Positions 25,678 through 33,265 of a stretch of 50,123 bases of DNA are shown in pieces (position 1 is the first letter of the stretch; every line of letters starts with the position of its first letter). Made by a program: the position numbers and the translations under genes. The DNA is from JAIVGV01 sp031425275 (lineage in GTDB: Bacteria > Acidobacteriota > Blastocatellia > Pyrinomonadales > Pyrinomonadaceae). A model generated the notes under the pieces. That model saw nothing but the letters and a program-made list of their open reading frames with translations. It made no database searches and was not told the DNA's origin. The stretch lies in contig JANPJA010000042.1 of assembly GCA_031425275.1 (NCBI GenBank), positions 1 through 50,123 on the forward strand. The letters are read 5' to 3'.

Positions 25678-25817
25678 TGTAGGGGCGGGGCTTGTCCCCG
25701 CCCGTATCGGCGATAGCCGATGACTGACGCGCGGAAGCGTCTCGACAGATTGAAGGTTTCGTTACAACTATTCGCGCTGGCGCGCCCGAACGGGCAGGGA
25801 CAAGCCCCGCCCCTACA
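25678..25817. repeat. 140-bp MITE-like element, copy 1
   Basis: It begins TGTAGGGGCGGGGCTTGTCC and ends with the inverted complement. The 27-bp terminal repeats (25678-25704 and 25791-25817) match at 26 of 27 positions. The interior has TATCGGCGATAGCCGAT, itself a small palindrome, and ATTCGCGCTGGCGCG. It is homologous to 28084-28222. No coding capacity. It lies between fadA and fadE. Confidence 0.88.
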
Positions 25818-25824
25818 GATATTT

Positions 25825-27006
25825 TTACGTGAGCCGTTCAAAAATTCCCGCCGCGCCCATGCCGCCGCCGACGCACATCGAGACTATCGCGTAGCGGCCC
25901 TGCCGGCGTTCGAGTTCGCGCAACACCGTCGCCGTCAGCTTCGCGCCCGTGCAACCGAGCGGGTGGCCCAGCGCGATGGCCCCGCCGTTGACGTTGACGC
26001 GCGCGGGGTCGAGTCCGAGCGTCTTAATGACCGCGAGCGATTGCGCGGCGAAGGCTTCGTTGAGTTCGATCACGTCGATGTCTTCGAGCTTGAGGCCGGC
26101 GATCTTCAACGCCTTCGGGATCGCGTAAACCGGGCCGATGCCCATCTCTTCGGGCGGGCAGCCGGCGGTCGCGTAGGCGACGAAGCGCGCCAGCGGCCGT
26201 AAGCCCAGAGCCTGCGCGCGCTCGCCTGACATGACGACGGCGGCGGCCGCGCCGTCCGACATCTGCGAGGCGTTGCCGGCGGTGATCGTCCCCTTCGCGT
26301 GGAAGGCGGGCCGCAACTTCGCGAGCGATGCTTCCGAGCTGTCGCGCCGCACGCCCTCGTCTTTCGTGAACTCGACTTCGCGCCGCTGCTTTCGGCCGCG
26401 CGCGTCCAACTCCTCGAACCCGACGGTGAGCGCGACGATCTCGTCGTCGAACCGGCCCGCGTCCTGCGCGGCGGCGGCGCGTTGGTGCGACTGGTAGGCG
26501 AAGGCGTCCTGCTCCTCGCGCGAGACCTCGTACTTGCGCGCGACGTTCTCGGTCGCCAGCCCCATGTTGAGATAAAAATCCGGGTAGTGTTCGACCAGAT
26601 AAGGATTCGGCCGGATGATGTGCCCGCCCATCGGGATGAGCGACATCGTCTCAAGCCCGCCCGCGACGATCACGTCCGCGCTCCCCGTGCGAATCCGGTC
26701 GGCCGCAATCGCAATCGACTGCAAGCCCGACGAGCAGAAGCGGTTGATCGTCATCGCCGAAGTCTCGACCGGCAGCCCCGCGCGCACCGCCGCCGAGCGC
26801 GCGACGTTCATGCCCTGCTCGGCCTCCGGCATCGCGCAGCCCATGATCACGTCCTCGACTTCCGACACCTCAAGCCCTTCGGCCCGGCGCAACGCTTCCT
26901 TGATCACGGCCGCGCCCATCTCGTCGGGCCGCGTGTCGCGCAAGGTGCCCTTCGGCGCTTTGCCCACGGCCGTCCGCACGGCCGAAACGATAACTGCGTC
27001 TCTCAT
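25825..27006 (-). CDS. fadA: Acetyl-CoA C-acyltransferase (thiolase)
   Basis: A 393-residue thiolase that cleaves 3-ketoacyl-CoA to acetyl-CoA and a shortened acyl-CoA. The acylated nucleophile is Cys91 in TINRFCSSGLQ, the catalytic His is in NGGAIALGHPLGCTGA, and the second Cys is in CVGGGMGAAGIFE at the C-terminus. ATG at 27006 is preferred over the in-frame GTG at 27012 because GGAG lies five bases upstream of the ATG. It follows fadN in the same direction and precedes fadE, the order seen in the Bacillus fadN-fadA-fadE operon. Confidence 0.93.
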   Translation of the reverse strand: MRDAVIVSAVRTAVGKAPKGTLRDTRPDEMGAAVIKEALRRAEGLEVSEVEDVIMGCAMPEAEQGMNVARSAAVRAGLPVETSAMTINRFCSSGLQSIAIAADRIRTGSADVIVAGGLETMSLIPMGGHIIRPNPYLVEHYPDFYLNMGLATENVARKYEVSREEQDAFAYQSHQRAAAAQDAGRFDDEIVALTVGFEELDARGRKQRREVEFTKDEGVRRDSSEASLAKLRPAFHAKGTITAGNASQMSDGAAAAVVMSGERAQALGLRPLARFVAYATAGCPPEEMGIGPVYAIPKALKIAGLKLEDIDVIELNEAFAAQSLAVIKTLGLDPARVNVNGGAIALGHPLGCTGAKLTATVLRELERRQGRYAIVSMCVGGGMGAAGIFERLT

Positions 27007-27017
27007 AAACACTCCGT

Positions 27018-27100
27018 GTTAGCTGTTAGCTGTTAGCCGTTAGCCAATACCCGTAACAAAAAGCTTAAAGCTAATCGCTAACGGCTAAGAACTAACAGCC
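27018..27100. repeat. GTTAGCT/GTTAGCC heptamer stem-loop
   Basis: Four tandem GTTAGCT/GTTAGCC units (27018-27047) are followed by AGCTAAT, CGCTAAC and GGCTAAG complements up to 27100. The same heptamer is used in the larger array at 48472-48659. It lies between the YbaK gene and fadA. Confidence 0.88.
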
Positions 27101-27103
27101 CTT

Positions 27104-27577
27104 TCAAATCGCGACTTCCACCTCTTCGACCGGCAGCACCGCGCGCAAGACTCGCGGGTCGAGCGAGACGAGGAAACCGCGCTTGCCGCCGTTGAGGTAA
27201 ATCTTCGGCAGCTCAAAAATCGTCTTCTCGACGTAAACGCTCAACCGCGTCTTCGCGCCGAGCGGCGACGTGCCGCCGACCAGATAGCCCGTGTGCTTCT
27301 GCGCCGTCTCCGGCCGGCAGGGCTGGACGGACTTGACGCCGAGCGCGCGCGCCAGAGTCTTCGTCGAGACTTCGCGGTCGCCGTGCATCAGGACGATCAG
27401 CGGCTTGCGGTCGTCGGTCTCCATCACCAAAGTCTTCACGACCGCGTGCTCGTCAACGCCCAGCGACTCGGCCGAGTGCCGCGTCCCGCCGCGCTCCTCG
27501 TAGTCGTAGAGGTGCGGCTCGAATTCGACGCCGCGCTCGCGCAGCAGCCTGACGGCGGGTGTGACCGGGTAGCTCAT
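27104..27577 (-). CDS. ybaK: YbaK/EbsC-family Cys-tRNA(Pro) deacylase
   Basis: A 157-residue editing protein that removes Cys mischarged onto tRNA-Pro. It begins MSYPVTPAVRLLRERGVEFEPHLYDYEE, includes VVKTLVMETDDRKPLIVLMHGDREVSTKTLARALG with the conserved Lys, and GGTSPLGAKTRLSVYVEKTI, the glycine-rich substrate loop. The ATG at 27577 overlaps the stop of the SRPBCC gene (ATGA), so the longer upstream frame is discarded. Its presence inside a fatty-acid cluster appears incidental. Confidence 0.88.
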   Translation of the reverse strand: MSYPVTPAVRLLRERGVEFEPHLYDYEERGGTRHSAESLGVDEHAVVKTLVMETDDRKPLIVLMHGDREVSTKTLARALGVKSVQPCRPETAQKHTGYLVGGTSPLGAKTRLSVYVEKTIFELPKIYLNGGKRGFLVSLDPRVLRAVLPVEEVEVAI

Positions 27578-28071
27578 CCCAACAACTTCGCCGCGCGGCG
27601 CAGCAGCCGCACGCGCAGGCCCCAACTCCTCGGCGCGATTCGCGACTTAGTGCAATGCCCCTCGGCGCAATCGAGCGCGTCTTCCATGAGCGCGTCGTGG
27701 AGCGGGCGGAACAGGAGCGGCCACGTCAGCCGCGCCGCCCCCTCGGTTTGCATCGAGAGCGCGTGGCGCACGCGCAACGTCCCGGCGGCGGTTTCTTCCA
27801 CGTCCAGCTCATGCGTGCCGACGAAGCCGCGCGGGGCGGTGAAGCGGAAGCGGACGCGCTCGCCCGGCCGGTATGTTTCCACGAAGTAGCGGATGGGGCC
27901 GTGCCCGCCCGCCGCCCCGACCGAGAGCGGCCGATCCAATCGCATCGCGGGCCAACGACGGCGCGGCCACAGCACGTCGTCGCGCGAAGCCAGCTTGTCA
28001 ATTAACTCGCGCCCGACCTCGCGCGAGCCCGGCGGCGTCCGTATCAAACGCTCATGGACGTTACTGATCAA
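27574..28071 (-). CDS. SRPBCC (START-like) family protein
   Basis: A protein of about 165 residues with the helix-grip pattern of SRPBCC proteins: NVHERLIRTPPGSREVGRELIDKLAS at the start, HGPIRYFVETYRPGERVRFRF in the middle and HELDVEETAAGTLRVRHALSM as paired strands, then a long C-terminal helix. Such proteins bind hydrophobic ligands. No ATG is available in frame. A TTG at 28071 would give the expected N-terminus, 12 bases from the edge of the 139-bp repeat element, so the original start may have been affected by its insertion. Coupled to ybaK by an ATGA overlap. Confidence 0.7.
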   Translation of the reverse strand: MISNVHERLIRTPPGSREVGRELIDKLASRDDVLWPRRRWPAMRLDRPLSVGAAGGHGPIRYFVETYRPGERVRFRFTAPRGFVGTHELDVEETAAGTLRVRHALSMQTEGAARLTWPLLFRPLHDALMEDALDCAEGHCTKSRIAPRSWGLRVRLLRRAAKLLG

Positions 28072-28083
28072 CTTGAGAGCGAC

Positions 28084-28222
28084 TGTAGGGGCAGGGCTTG
28101 TCCCTGCCCGGAAGCGACCGATAGGTCGCTCAAACGATGAAGTGTGATTCAACGATGAGCGGCGGCAGATAATTATTCGCGCTATCGCGCTCAAACGGGC
28201 AGGGACAAGCCCTGCCCCTACA
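28084..28222. repeat. 139-bp MITE-like element, copy 2
   Basis: The 27-bp terminal inverted repeats (28084-28110 and 28196-28222, TGTAGGGGCAGGGCTTGTCC at the left) are perfect. The interior shares CGATAG and ATTCGCGCTATCGCG words with copy 1 at 25678-25817. It lies between fadN and the SRPBCC gene, seven bases beyond the fadN stop. Confidence 0.9.
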
Positions 28223-28229
28223 AAAAAAC

Positions 28230-30644
28230 TTAGTTCCTGAGCGGCTTGCCCGTCTTGAGCATGTGGCCCATGCGCTCCTGCGTCTGGCGCTGGCCGCAGA
28301 GCGAGAGGAATGCCTCGCGCTCGAGGTCTAGCAAATACTGCTCGGAGACGCGCGTCGGGTGGTTCAAGTCGCCGCCCGTCATGATGCGCGCGAGTTTTTC
28401 GCCTATAGCCGCGTCGTAGTCGGAGATGAAGCCGCCGCGCTTCAACTGGTGGATGCCGAGCTTCAGGGTGGCGAGCGCGGGGAGGCCGAGCGCGAGGATG
28501 TCGGTGCGCTGCGCGGGCCGCGTGTAGCCGGCCTGTGCGAGCGCGAGCACGTCCGCCTTGGCGTCGGCGATCAGGCGATCCGCGTTCATCGAGACCGCGT
28601 CCTCTTCGCGCAGGTAGCCGAGGCCGCGCGCCTCGTCGGCCGAGGTCGAGACTTTGGCGAGCGCGATGTTCTCGAACGCGCGCTTGAGGAAAGGGAAGGG
28701 GTCGGCATCGCCCACGGCCGCCGGGATCGCGTCGAGCGCGCGCAAGGTCATCTCCTTCGTCCCGCCGCCCGCCGGGATGACGCCGACGCCCGCTTCGACC
28801 AGCCCCGTGTAGAGTTCGGCCGAGGCGCGCACGCGGTCGCCGTGCAAGAGCACTTCGCAGCCGCCGCCGGGCACGAGGCCGAAGGGGGCGACGACGACCG
28901 GCTTCGCCGAGTAGCGCAGAGACATCGTCGCGTTCTGGAAGGCGCGCACCATCAGCTCGATCTCGTCCCACTCCTCCTCCTGCGCCGTCAGCAGGATGAG
29001 CATCAGGTTCGCGCCGACCGAGAAATACTGCGCTTGATTGCCGACGACGAGGCCGACGAAGTTCTTCTCGACCTCGGTGATCGACTGGCGCAACATCTGG
29101 ATCGTGTCGCCGCCGAGCGCGTTCATCTTCGAGTGGAATTCGAGACACGCCACGCCGTCGCCGATGTCGATGAGTGACGCGCCCGCGTTCTTCTTGACGA
29201 CCGGCGTGCGATCCTTGACCGACTTGAGGATGATCGTCCCCGGCGTTTCGTTAACGGGCTTGTACTCGTTCGCGTCGAAGTCGAAGTAGGAGCGTTGGCC
29301 GTTCTCGGATTGGTAAAAACTATTCGCGCCCGCCGCGAGCATCCGCTCGACGTTCGGCGGGACGCCGAGGCCCTCGGCCTTCATCCGCTCGACCGACTTC
29401 TCGACGCCGATTGCGTCCCACGTCTCGAACGGCCCCAACTCCCAGCCGAAGCCCCAGCGCATCGCGCGGTCAACGTCCACGACGTTGTTCGCGATCTCCG
29501 GGATGCGGTTCGCCGCGTAGCGGAGCGTGCGCCCCACCGTCTTCCACAAGAATGCGCCCGTGCGATCCTTACCCCAGACGAGGGCCTTGATACGCGCGGC
29601 CGTGTCCTCGATGTTCTTGGCGGCGTCTAAGGCGGGCAGTTTCGCCTTCTGCGGCGCGCGGTATTCGAGCGAGGCGTGGTCGAGCGTCCAGATTTCCTGT
29701 TTCTCGCCCGCCGCGCCCTTCTGCTTGCGGTAGAAGCCGCCGCCGGTCTTGCTGCCGAGCAGTTTGCCTTCGAGCATCCGCCGCAAAAACTCCGGCGCGA
29801 CGAACGTCTCGCGTTCCTCGTCGTCGGGGACGGCGTCGTAGAGATTTTTGGTGACGTGCATCAACACGTCCAAGCCGACGATGTCGAAGGTGCGGAAGGT
29901 GGCGGACTTCGGGCGGCCCGCGGCCGGCCCCGTCATCTTGTCCACCTCTTCGATCGTGTAGCCGTCCTCGATCATCGTCCGGATCGTGACGAGCGCGCCG
30001 TAAGTCCCGATGCGGTTGGCGATGAAGTTCGGGCGATCCTTGGCGATGACGACGCCCTTGCCGAGCCGCTGGTCGAGAAAGCCGAAGACCGAGCAGGCGA
30101 CCTCGGGCTTGGTCCACTCGGTCGGGATCAATTCGCAGAGGTGGAGGTAGCGCGGCGGGTTGAAGAAGTGTGTGCCGAGGAAGTGGGCGCGGAAGTCTTC
30201 CGAGAAGCCTTCGGCGATGGCGCGCACCGGGATGCCGCTCGTGTTGGTCGCGACGATTGAGCCGGGCCGGCGGTGCGCCTCGACGCGCTCGAAGAGCTTT
30301 CGTTTGATCTCAAGGTTCTCGACGACGGCCTCGATGATCAAGTCGCAGTCTTTGAGTTTGTCGAGGTCATCATCGAAGTTGCCGACCGAGACGAGGCGCG
30401 CGCCCTCGGCCGAGAAGAACGCGGCCGGGCGGGCCTTGCGCGCGGCTTCGAGTCCGGCGCGCGCGACGCGGTCGCGCACCTCGCGCGAGTCGAGCCGCGC
30501 GCCTTTCGCCTCCTCGTCCGGGGTGAGTTCGCGCGGGGCGATGTCTAAGAGGAGCGTGGGGATTCCGGCGTTGGCGAGGTGCGCGGCGATCTGCGCGCCC
30601 ATCGTGCCCGCGCCCAGCACCGCGGCTTTTTCGATCCTTAGCAT
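28230..30644 (-). CDS. fadN: 3-hydroxyacyl-CoA dehydrogenase/enoyl-CoA hydratase, FadN type
   Basis: An 804-residue bifunctional beta-oxidation enzyme that hydrates enoyl-CoA and oxidises 3-hydroxyacyl-CoA with NAD. The N-terminal Rossmann motif is GAGTMG at 11-16; the dehydrogenase His159 and Glu171 lie in GTHFFNPP and LCELIP, with Asn210 in RPNFIANR. The dehydrogenase C-terminal domain follows. The enoyl-CoA hydratase part is at the C-terminal side (GLVPGGGCEVLLHGD and LVEAGVGVIPAGGG, with the two Glu residues). This order is the reverse of Escherichia FadB and the same as Bacillus FadN. The start at MLRIEKAAVLG is chosen by homology; upstream codons run through the promoter. A FadR-type operator lies 60 bases upstream. 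Confidence 0.93.
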   Translation of the reverse strand: MLRIEKAAVLGAGTMGAQIAAHLANAGIPTLLLDIAPRELTPDEEAKGARLDSREVRDRVARAGLEAARKARPAAFFSAEGARLVSVGNFDDDLDKLKDCDLIIEAVVENLEIKRKLFERVEAHRRPGSIVATNTSGIPVRAIAEGFSEDFRAHFLGTHFFNPPRYLHLCELIPTEWTKPEVACSVFGFLDQRLGKGVVIAKDRPNFIANRIGTYGALVTIRTMIEDGYTIEEVDKMTGPAAGRPKSATFRTFDIVGLDVLMHVTKNLYDAVPDDEERETFVAPEFLRRMLEGKLLGSKTGGGFYRKQKGAAGEKQEIWTLDHASLEYRAPQKAKLPALDAAKNIEDTAARIKALVWGKDRTGAFLWKTVGRTLRYAANRIPEIANNVVDVDRAMRWGFGWELGPFETWDAIGVEKSVERMKAEGLGVPPNVERMLAAGANSFYQSENGQRSYFDFDANEYKPVNETPGTIILKSVKDRTPVVKKNAGASLIDIGDGVACLEFHSKMNALGGDTIQMLRQSITEVEKNFVGLVVGNQAQYFSVGANLMLILLTAQEEEWDEIELMVRAFQNATMSLRYSAKPVVVAPFGLVPGGGCEVLLHGDRVRASAELYTGLVEAGVGVIPAGGGTKEMTLRALDAIPAAVGDADPFPFLKRAFENIALAKVSTSADEARGLGYLREEDAVSMNADRLIADAKADVLALAQAGYTRPAQRTDILALGLPALATLKLGIHQLKRGGFISDYDAAIGEKLARIMTGGDLNHPTRVSEQYLLDLEREAFLSLCGQRQTQERMGHMLKTGKPLRN

Positions 30645-30696
30645 CAGGGGAAGAGAACCTTTCTCGTAACAGAGTTTCCGCGTGAGAGAGCGGCCC

Positions 30697-30725
30697 ATGA
30701 TACTGAATGAGCATTCATTCAGCAA
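30697..30725 (-). promoter_or_regulatory. Predicted sigma-70-type promoter of fadN
   Basis: On the minus strand TTGCTG (30725-30720) and TATCAT (30702-30697) are separated by exactly 17 bases. TATCAT matches the -10 consensus at five of six positions; the -35 keeps TTG. It lies 53 bases before the fadN start codon. Confidence 0.6.
30704..30721. promoter_or_regulatory. fadR box: FadR-type operator (7-4-7 palindrome)
   Basis: TGAATGAGCATTCATTCA is a perfect inverted repeat of TGAATGA with a four-base spacer. It has the same half-site and spacing as the operator bound by the TetR-family fatty-acid repressor FadR (YsiA) of Bacillus. It fills the spacer between the -35 and -10 of the fadN promoter, an ideal place for repression. 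No FadR gene is in the window. Confidence 0.75.
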
Positions 30726-30780
30726 GCCCAAAACTCCGCGGCCGCGGGGCCGCCGGGGTAGGCCGGCGGTGTCAGTTCGG

Positions 30781-30846
30781 GCATAAACCCTGAAATGACG
30801 GAGCATAAATTGAGAAAGATTCGGGCATGAAGTGAGAAAGCTGGAT
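30781..30846 (+). repeat. Left array of 22-bp sites
   Basis: Three direct copies begin at 30781 (GCATAAACCCTGAAA), 30803 (GCATAAATTGAGAAA) and 30825 (GCATGAAGTGAGAAA), with an exact 22-base period. The outermost copy is the most degenerate. Confidence 0.85.
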
Positions 30847-31010
30847 AGACCTCACATCATGGATACTATGCAGCATTATTTTCGCTTGTTACGAGAAACA
30901 GATACACCCAGACCCTGTGTTATCCGGGTAGAAATAATGCAGGACTGCCTTCAGCGTCTTCTGTCGATCTGCCTGTTCTATTGTGATGTAGGTCTGTGGC
31001 AAAAAAAATC
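30847..31010. other. Non-coding left interior of the element
   Basis: AT-richer than the surroundings. It contains a short inverted repeat, GCATTATTT at 30873-30881 with AAATAATGC at 30932-30940, enclosing about 50 bases. No credible gene is seen. Confidence 0.5.
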
Positions 31011-31541
31011 CTACTCTTCCTCGTCGTCCCAATCGACATACTGCGGCGGGCTTTTGCCGACGCGCTTGACGACCTTCGGGAATTTCCCTCGCACCGCCTT
31101 CTCCTCGACGGCCACGACATCGATCTGATGCCACCAGTCGTCGCCGAAGTCGAACCAGTAGCCGAAGAGATCATTGACTTGCAGGCCGAGCGACCCGACC
31201 GCCGTCTGCTTCACGTTTCCCGCAGGCTTGTTTTCGGATGTGAGGTCGTTCATGCCCGCGGGAAGTACGTAACGCCGCGCCTGCGGGTCCATCGGCCCCT
31301 CGCCGCCGATCTGGAACTCGTACATGTGCTCCTCTTCGCGGTCGAAGGCAACGAAGATGGCGCGGTGAAGCTCTGCGAGCGTCTGGTCGCCGCGAATCTG
31401 GATGGTTCTGGAGACTATCTTGTTCTTCTTGAGGAAGCTCTCGGCCATCGGCCCGCTCATGATGGACACGTCGAGCGTGTACAGCTTCTGGTCGCTTCCT
31501 GCCGTCCTCGTCGCCCGCATCTTCGCCGGTAGTTTCGCCAT
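31011..31541 (-). CDS. Plasmid pRiA4b ORF-3 family protein
   Basis: A 176-residue protein of the PRiA4_ORF3 family (PF07929), related to the TnpR-like accessory protein of IS1096. The signature is seen in SRTIQIRGDQTLAELHRAIF, HMYEFQIGG and, near the C-terminus, FGYWFDFGDDWWHQIDV. It ends in an acidic tail (DWDDEEE). The molecular function is not known. It is often found with SWIM or SEC-C proteins and mobile elements, as here inside the 30770-32809 element. Confidence 0.9.
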   Translation of the reverse strand: MAKLPAKMRATRTAGSDQKLYTLDVSIMSGPMAESFLKKNKIVSRTIQIRGDQTLAELHRAIFVAFDREEEHMYEFQIGGEGPMDPQARRYVLPAGMNDLTSENKPAGNVKQTAVGSLGLQVNDLFGYWFDFGDDWWHQIDVVAVEEKAVRGKFPKVVKRVGKSPPQYVDWDDEEE

Positions 31542-31616
31542 CGTCTCCTTCCCCTCGTCCTGAGAATATGGCTATGAATGGCCTGAACTTTGCCGCCGGT
31601 GCAAATGCTTTGCCGT

Positions 31617-32621
31617 TCAATTCTTCTTCCGCTTCGGCGGTGCTGCTTTGGCTGCGCGCCCGTGACGCTTCTGCCCCGCGGCTAAGAACCTCGCCAGCGC
31701 TTCCCGTTCCCAGCCGCTGCTCTTCGACATGGCGACGCCGAGACGCTCCTCAATCCACGCCCACTCATCGTCATTGGCGTGCTCTAAGACTGTCTCGCGG
31801 GCGCTCGGCGCGAGATCAATCCCGCCCATCTGGATGTCGGTCAGTTCAGCCGCCAAGAGCGTCTCCAGCCACGCCCGGCGTGTCTCAGCGTCAGCCTCAC
31901 TTTTCTTGAGACACTGGCTCAGCCCCAACGCGAACTCATCTATTACGACGGCGATGCCGCCGTCCTCGTCTATCTCCCGCAGCATATCGTCATAGCGGCG
32001 GACGGCCTCGTCCAGAATGGCGTGATACACCGCACCGGCATTCAGCCAGTCGCCGGCCTTGGCCGGACGGGCGGCCAGTTCCCGTAACGCCCGCAATTCT
32101 CTCTCTACTACATGCTCGCTCTCGTGGCGGAGTGCCCGCCGCGCTTGACGGCGATACGCTGCCACGTCCAACGGCTTGCCTTGAGTTGCTTGCTCAGTTG
32201 CGACGGAGAGTTCGACCAGCGGCAACAACTCAGGTTCCCGCTTGATTAGCTCGCCGATGAGGGCAATTAATTCCTTCTGACTGCGCCCGGCGAGTAGTGC
32301 CGAGAGCGGTGCGATGGAACGGAACGCCTGCGGCCTATAGACGTAGGTCAGAAGCAGGGCGACGAGGTGCTTGCAGATGCCGCCGTAGTCGTATGGGCAG
32401 GTGCAGTAGGTCTCGACGATGCCGCTTTTGCTGAGTGTCGCGCTGACCTGGTACGGTTCGTAGTCTGATCCCTGACACTGGGCTCGTAGCTCTCTCTCTT
32501 GGAGGACAGGCTCCAAGACGGAGCCGTCGTGGTAGTAAGCTTCGCCGCGGTCGAAGCTCTTCTCACTCGCCAGTTCGCGGACGTGCGCCTCGGTCAGACG
32601 CGGCAGTTTCTCTTTAGCCAT
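31617..32621 (-). CDS. SWIM zinc-finger protein
   Basis: A 334-residue protein with a SWIM zinc finger near the N-terminus: Cys73 and Cys75 (YCTCPYDYG), Cys83 and His85 (ICKHLV), the CxCxnCxH arrangement. It starts with LTEAHVRELASEKSFDRGEAYYHDG, the usual lead-in. The remaining 240 residues are alpha-helical, resembling the repeat-rich tails of bacterial SWIM proteins, and end in a basic stretch. SWIM domains bind DNA or proteins; no helicase is encoded nearby. Cargo of the transposon-like element, in the same direction as the pRiA4b ORF-3 gene and 75 bases upstream of it. Confidence 0.9.
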   Translation of the reverse strand: MAKEKLPRLTEAHVRELASEKSFDRGEAYYHDGSVLEPVLQERELRAQCQGSDYEPYQVSATLSKSGIVETYCTCPYDYGGICKHLVALLLTYVYRPQAFRSIAPLSALLAGRSQKELIALIGELIKREPELLPLVELSVATEQATQGKPLDVAAYRRQARRALRHESEHVVERELRALRELAARPAKAGDWLNAGAVYHAILDEAVRRYDDMLREIDEDGGIAVVIDEFALGLSQCLKKSEADAETRRAWLETLLAAELTDIQMGGIDLAPSARETVLEHANDDEWAWIEERLGVAMSKSSGWEREALARFLAAGQKRHGRAAKAAPPKRKKN

Positions 32622-32688
32622 ACAGCCATAACCCTCACGCGGGTTAGAGAACTTCCGTCACCTGCGTCTTGGAAATTCTCATTATTTG

Positions 32689-32798
32689 CGCGAAGGATAG
32701 TGGTTTTTCGCGCTTTATGCACGAACGATTTCTCGCTTTATGAGCGAATCAATTCTGTAAGTTGTTGATAGACGGTGGAGGGGTTTCTCACTTTATGT
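32689..32798 (-). repeat. Right array of inverted transposase-site-like repeats
   Basis: On the minus strand copies begin at 32798 (ACATAAAGTGAGAAA), 32743 (TCATAAAGCGAGAAA) and 32720 (GCATAAAGCGCGAAA), with a weaker one near 32689. They are inverted relative to the left array. Spacing is 55, 23 and 31 bases, less regular than on the left. Confidence 0.8.
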
Positions 32799-32809
32799 TA
32801 GAACCGACA

Positions 32810-33265
32810 GCAAGCGACGGCGCGTGACGGAAAATCGCCGGCTTCGTCCGATCCGTGGGACGAAGCGCCGGCCAAATTATCTGTTGCATCTCATCCGCGC
32901 CCGTGATACTTTGCGCTCGCTTTCTTGCTACCGGCGGTATCTCGCAGCGTCGCCTCATTTAGACAGATTTTATTTTCCCGGTTTCCTCGCCGCCAAATGT
33001 TGCCACATTCGGTCGTCGCCATCTCTACCCAACAGGCCGCTTCGGACGTTTCATGCCTGTGGGCTTGACGCCATTTAACGCTCCCGTGATCCCTTTGCCA
33101 GTCCTCTAATGGCGCTGACCTGTTCGCCCAAGCGGCTCACAAATTGATCTTCTCTCACACACAGACAGCACGCGCGGGGGCGCGCCGACCCGGCGGAGGC
33201 TGCTGCCGTTCCGGATGCGTTCAAGCGTTCGGCTCAGGCTTTTTGACCCGGTAAGGAGAACCGCG
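32810..33265. other. Intergenic region with no recognised gene
   Basis: About 450 bases between the right end of the transposon-like element and the cytochrome gene. Only short, unconvincing frames are present. The promoter of the dehydrogenase operon must lie here, but I see no clear -35/-10 pair. AAGGAGAA at 33253-33260 is the ribosome site of the next gene. Confidence 0.5.

Larger units (their letters stand above)
30770..32809. mobile_element. 2.04-kb transposon-like element without transposase
   Basis: The left end begins TGTCAGTTCGGGCATAAA at 30770; the right end, read inward on the minus strand from 32809, begins TGTCGGTTCTAACATAAA. Both ends carry several further copies of a CATAAAGTGAGAAA-like word in inverted orientation, the arrangement of transposase-binding sites seen in IS21-, Tn7- and Mu-like elements. 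The interior is lower in GC and holds two minus-strand genes. No integrase/transposase gene and no target-site duplication are visible, so it is a remnant or a passenger element moved in trans. Confidence 0.65.

Noticed and set aside
30889..31134. Small minus-strand open frame in the left part of the transposon-like element
   Set aside because: It overlaps the end of the pRiA4b ORF-3 gene in another frame and has no recognisable domain; not a transposase fragment as far as can be seen.
30765..32814. Target-site duplication around the transposon-like element
   Set aside because: The bases flanking the two ends (GGCGG on the left, GCAAG on the right) do not match at any length from 2 to 9.
32824..33078. 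84-residue plus-strand open frame
   Set aside because: No ribosome site, no family pattern and a composition typical of chance frames.
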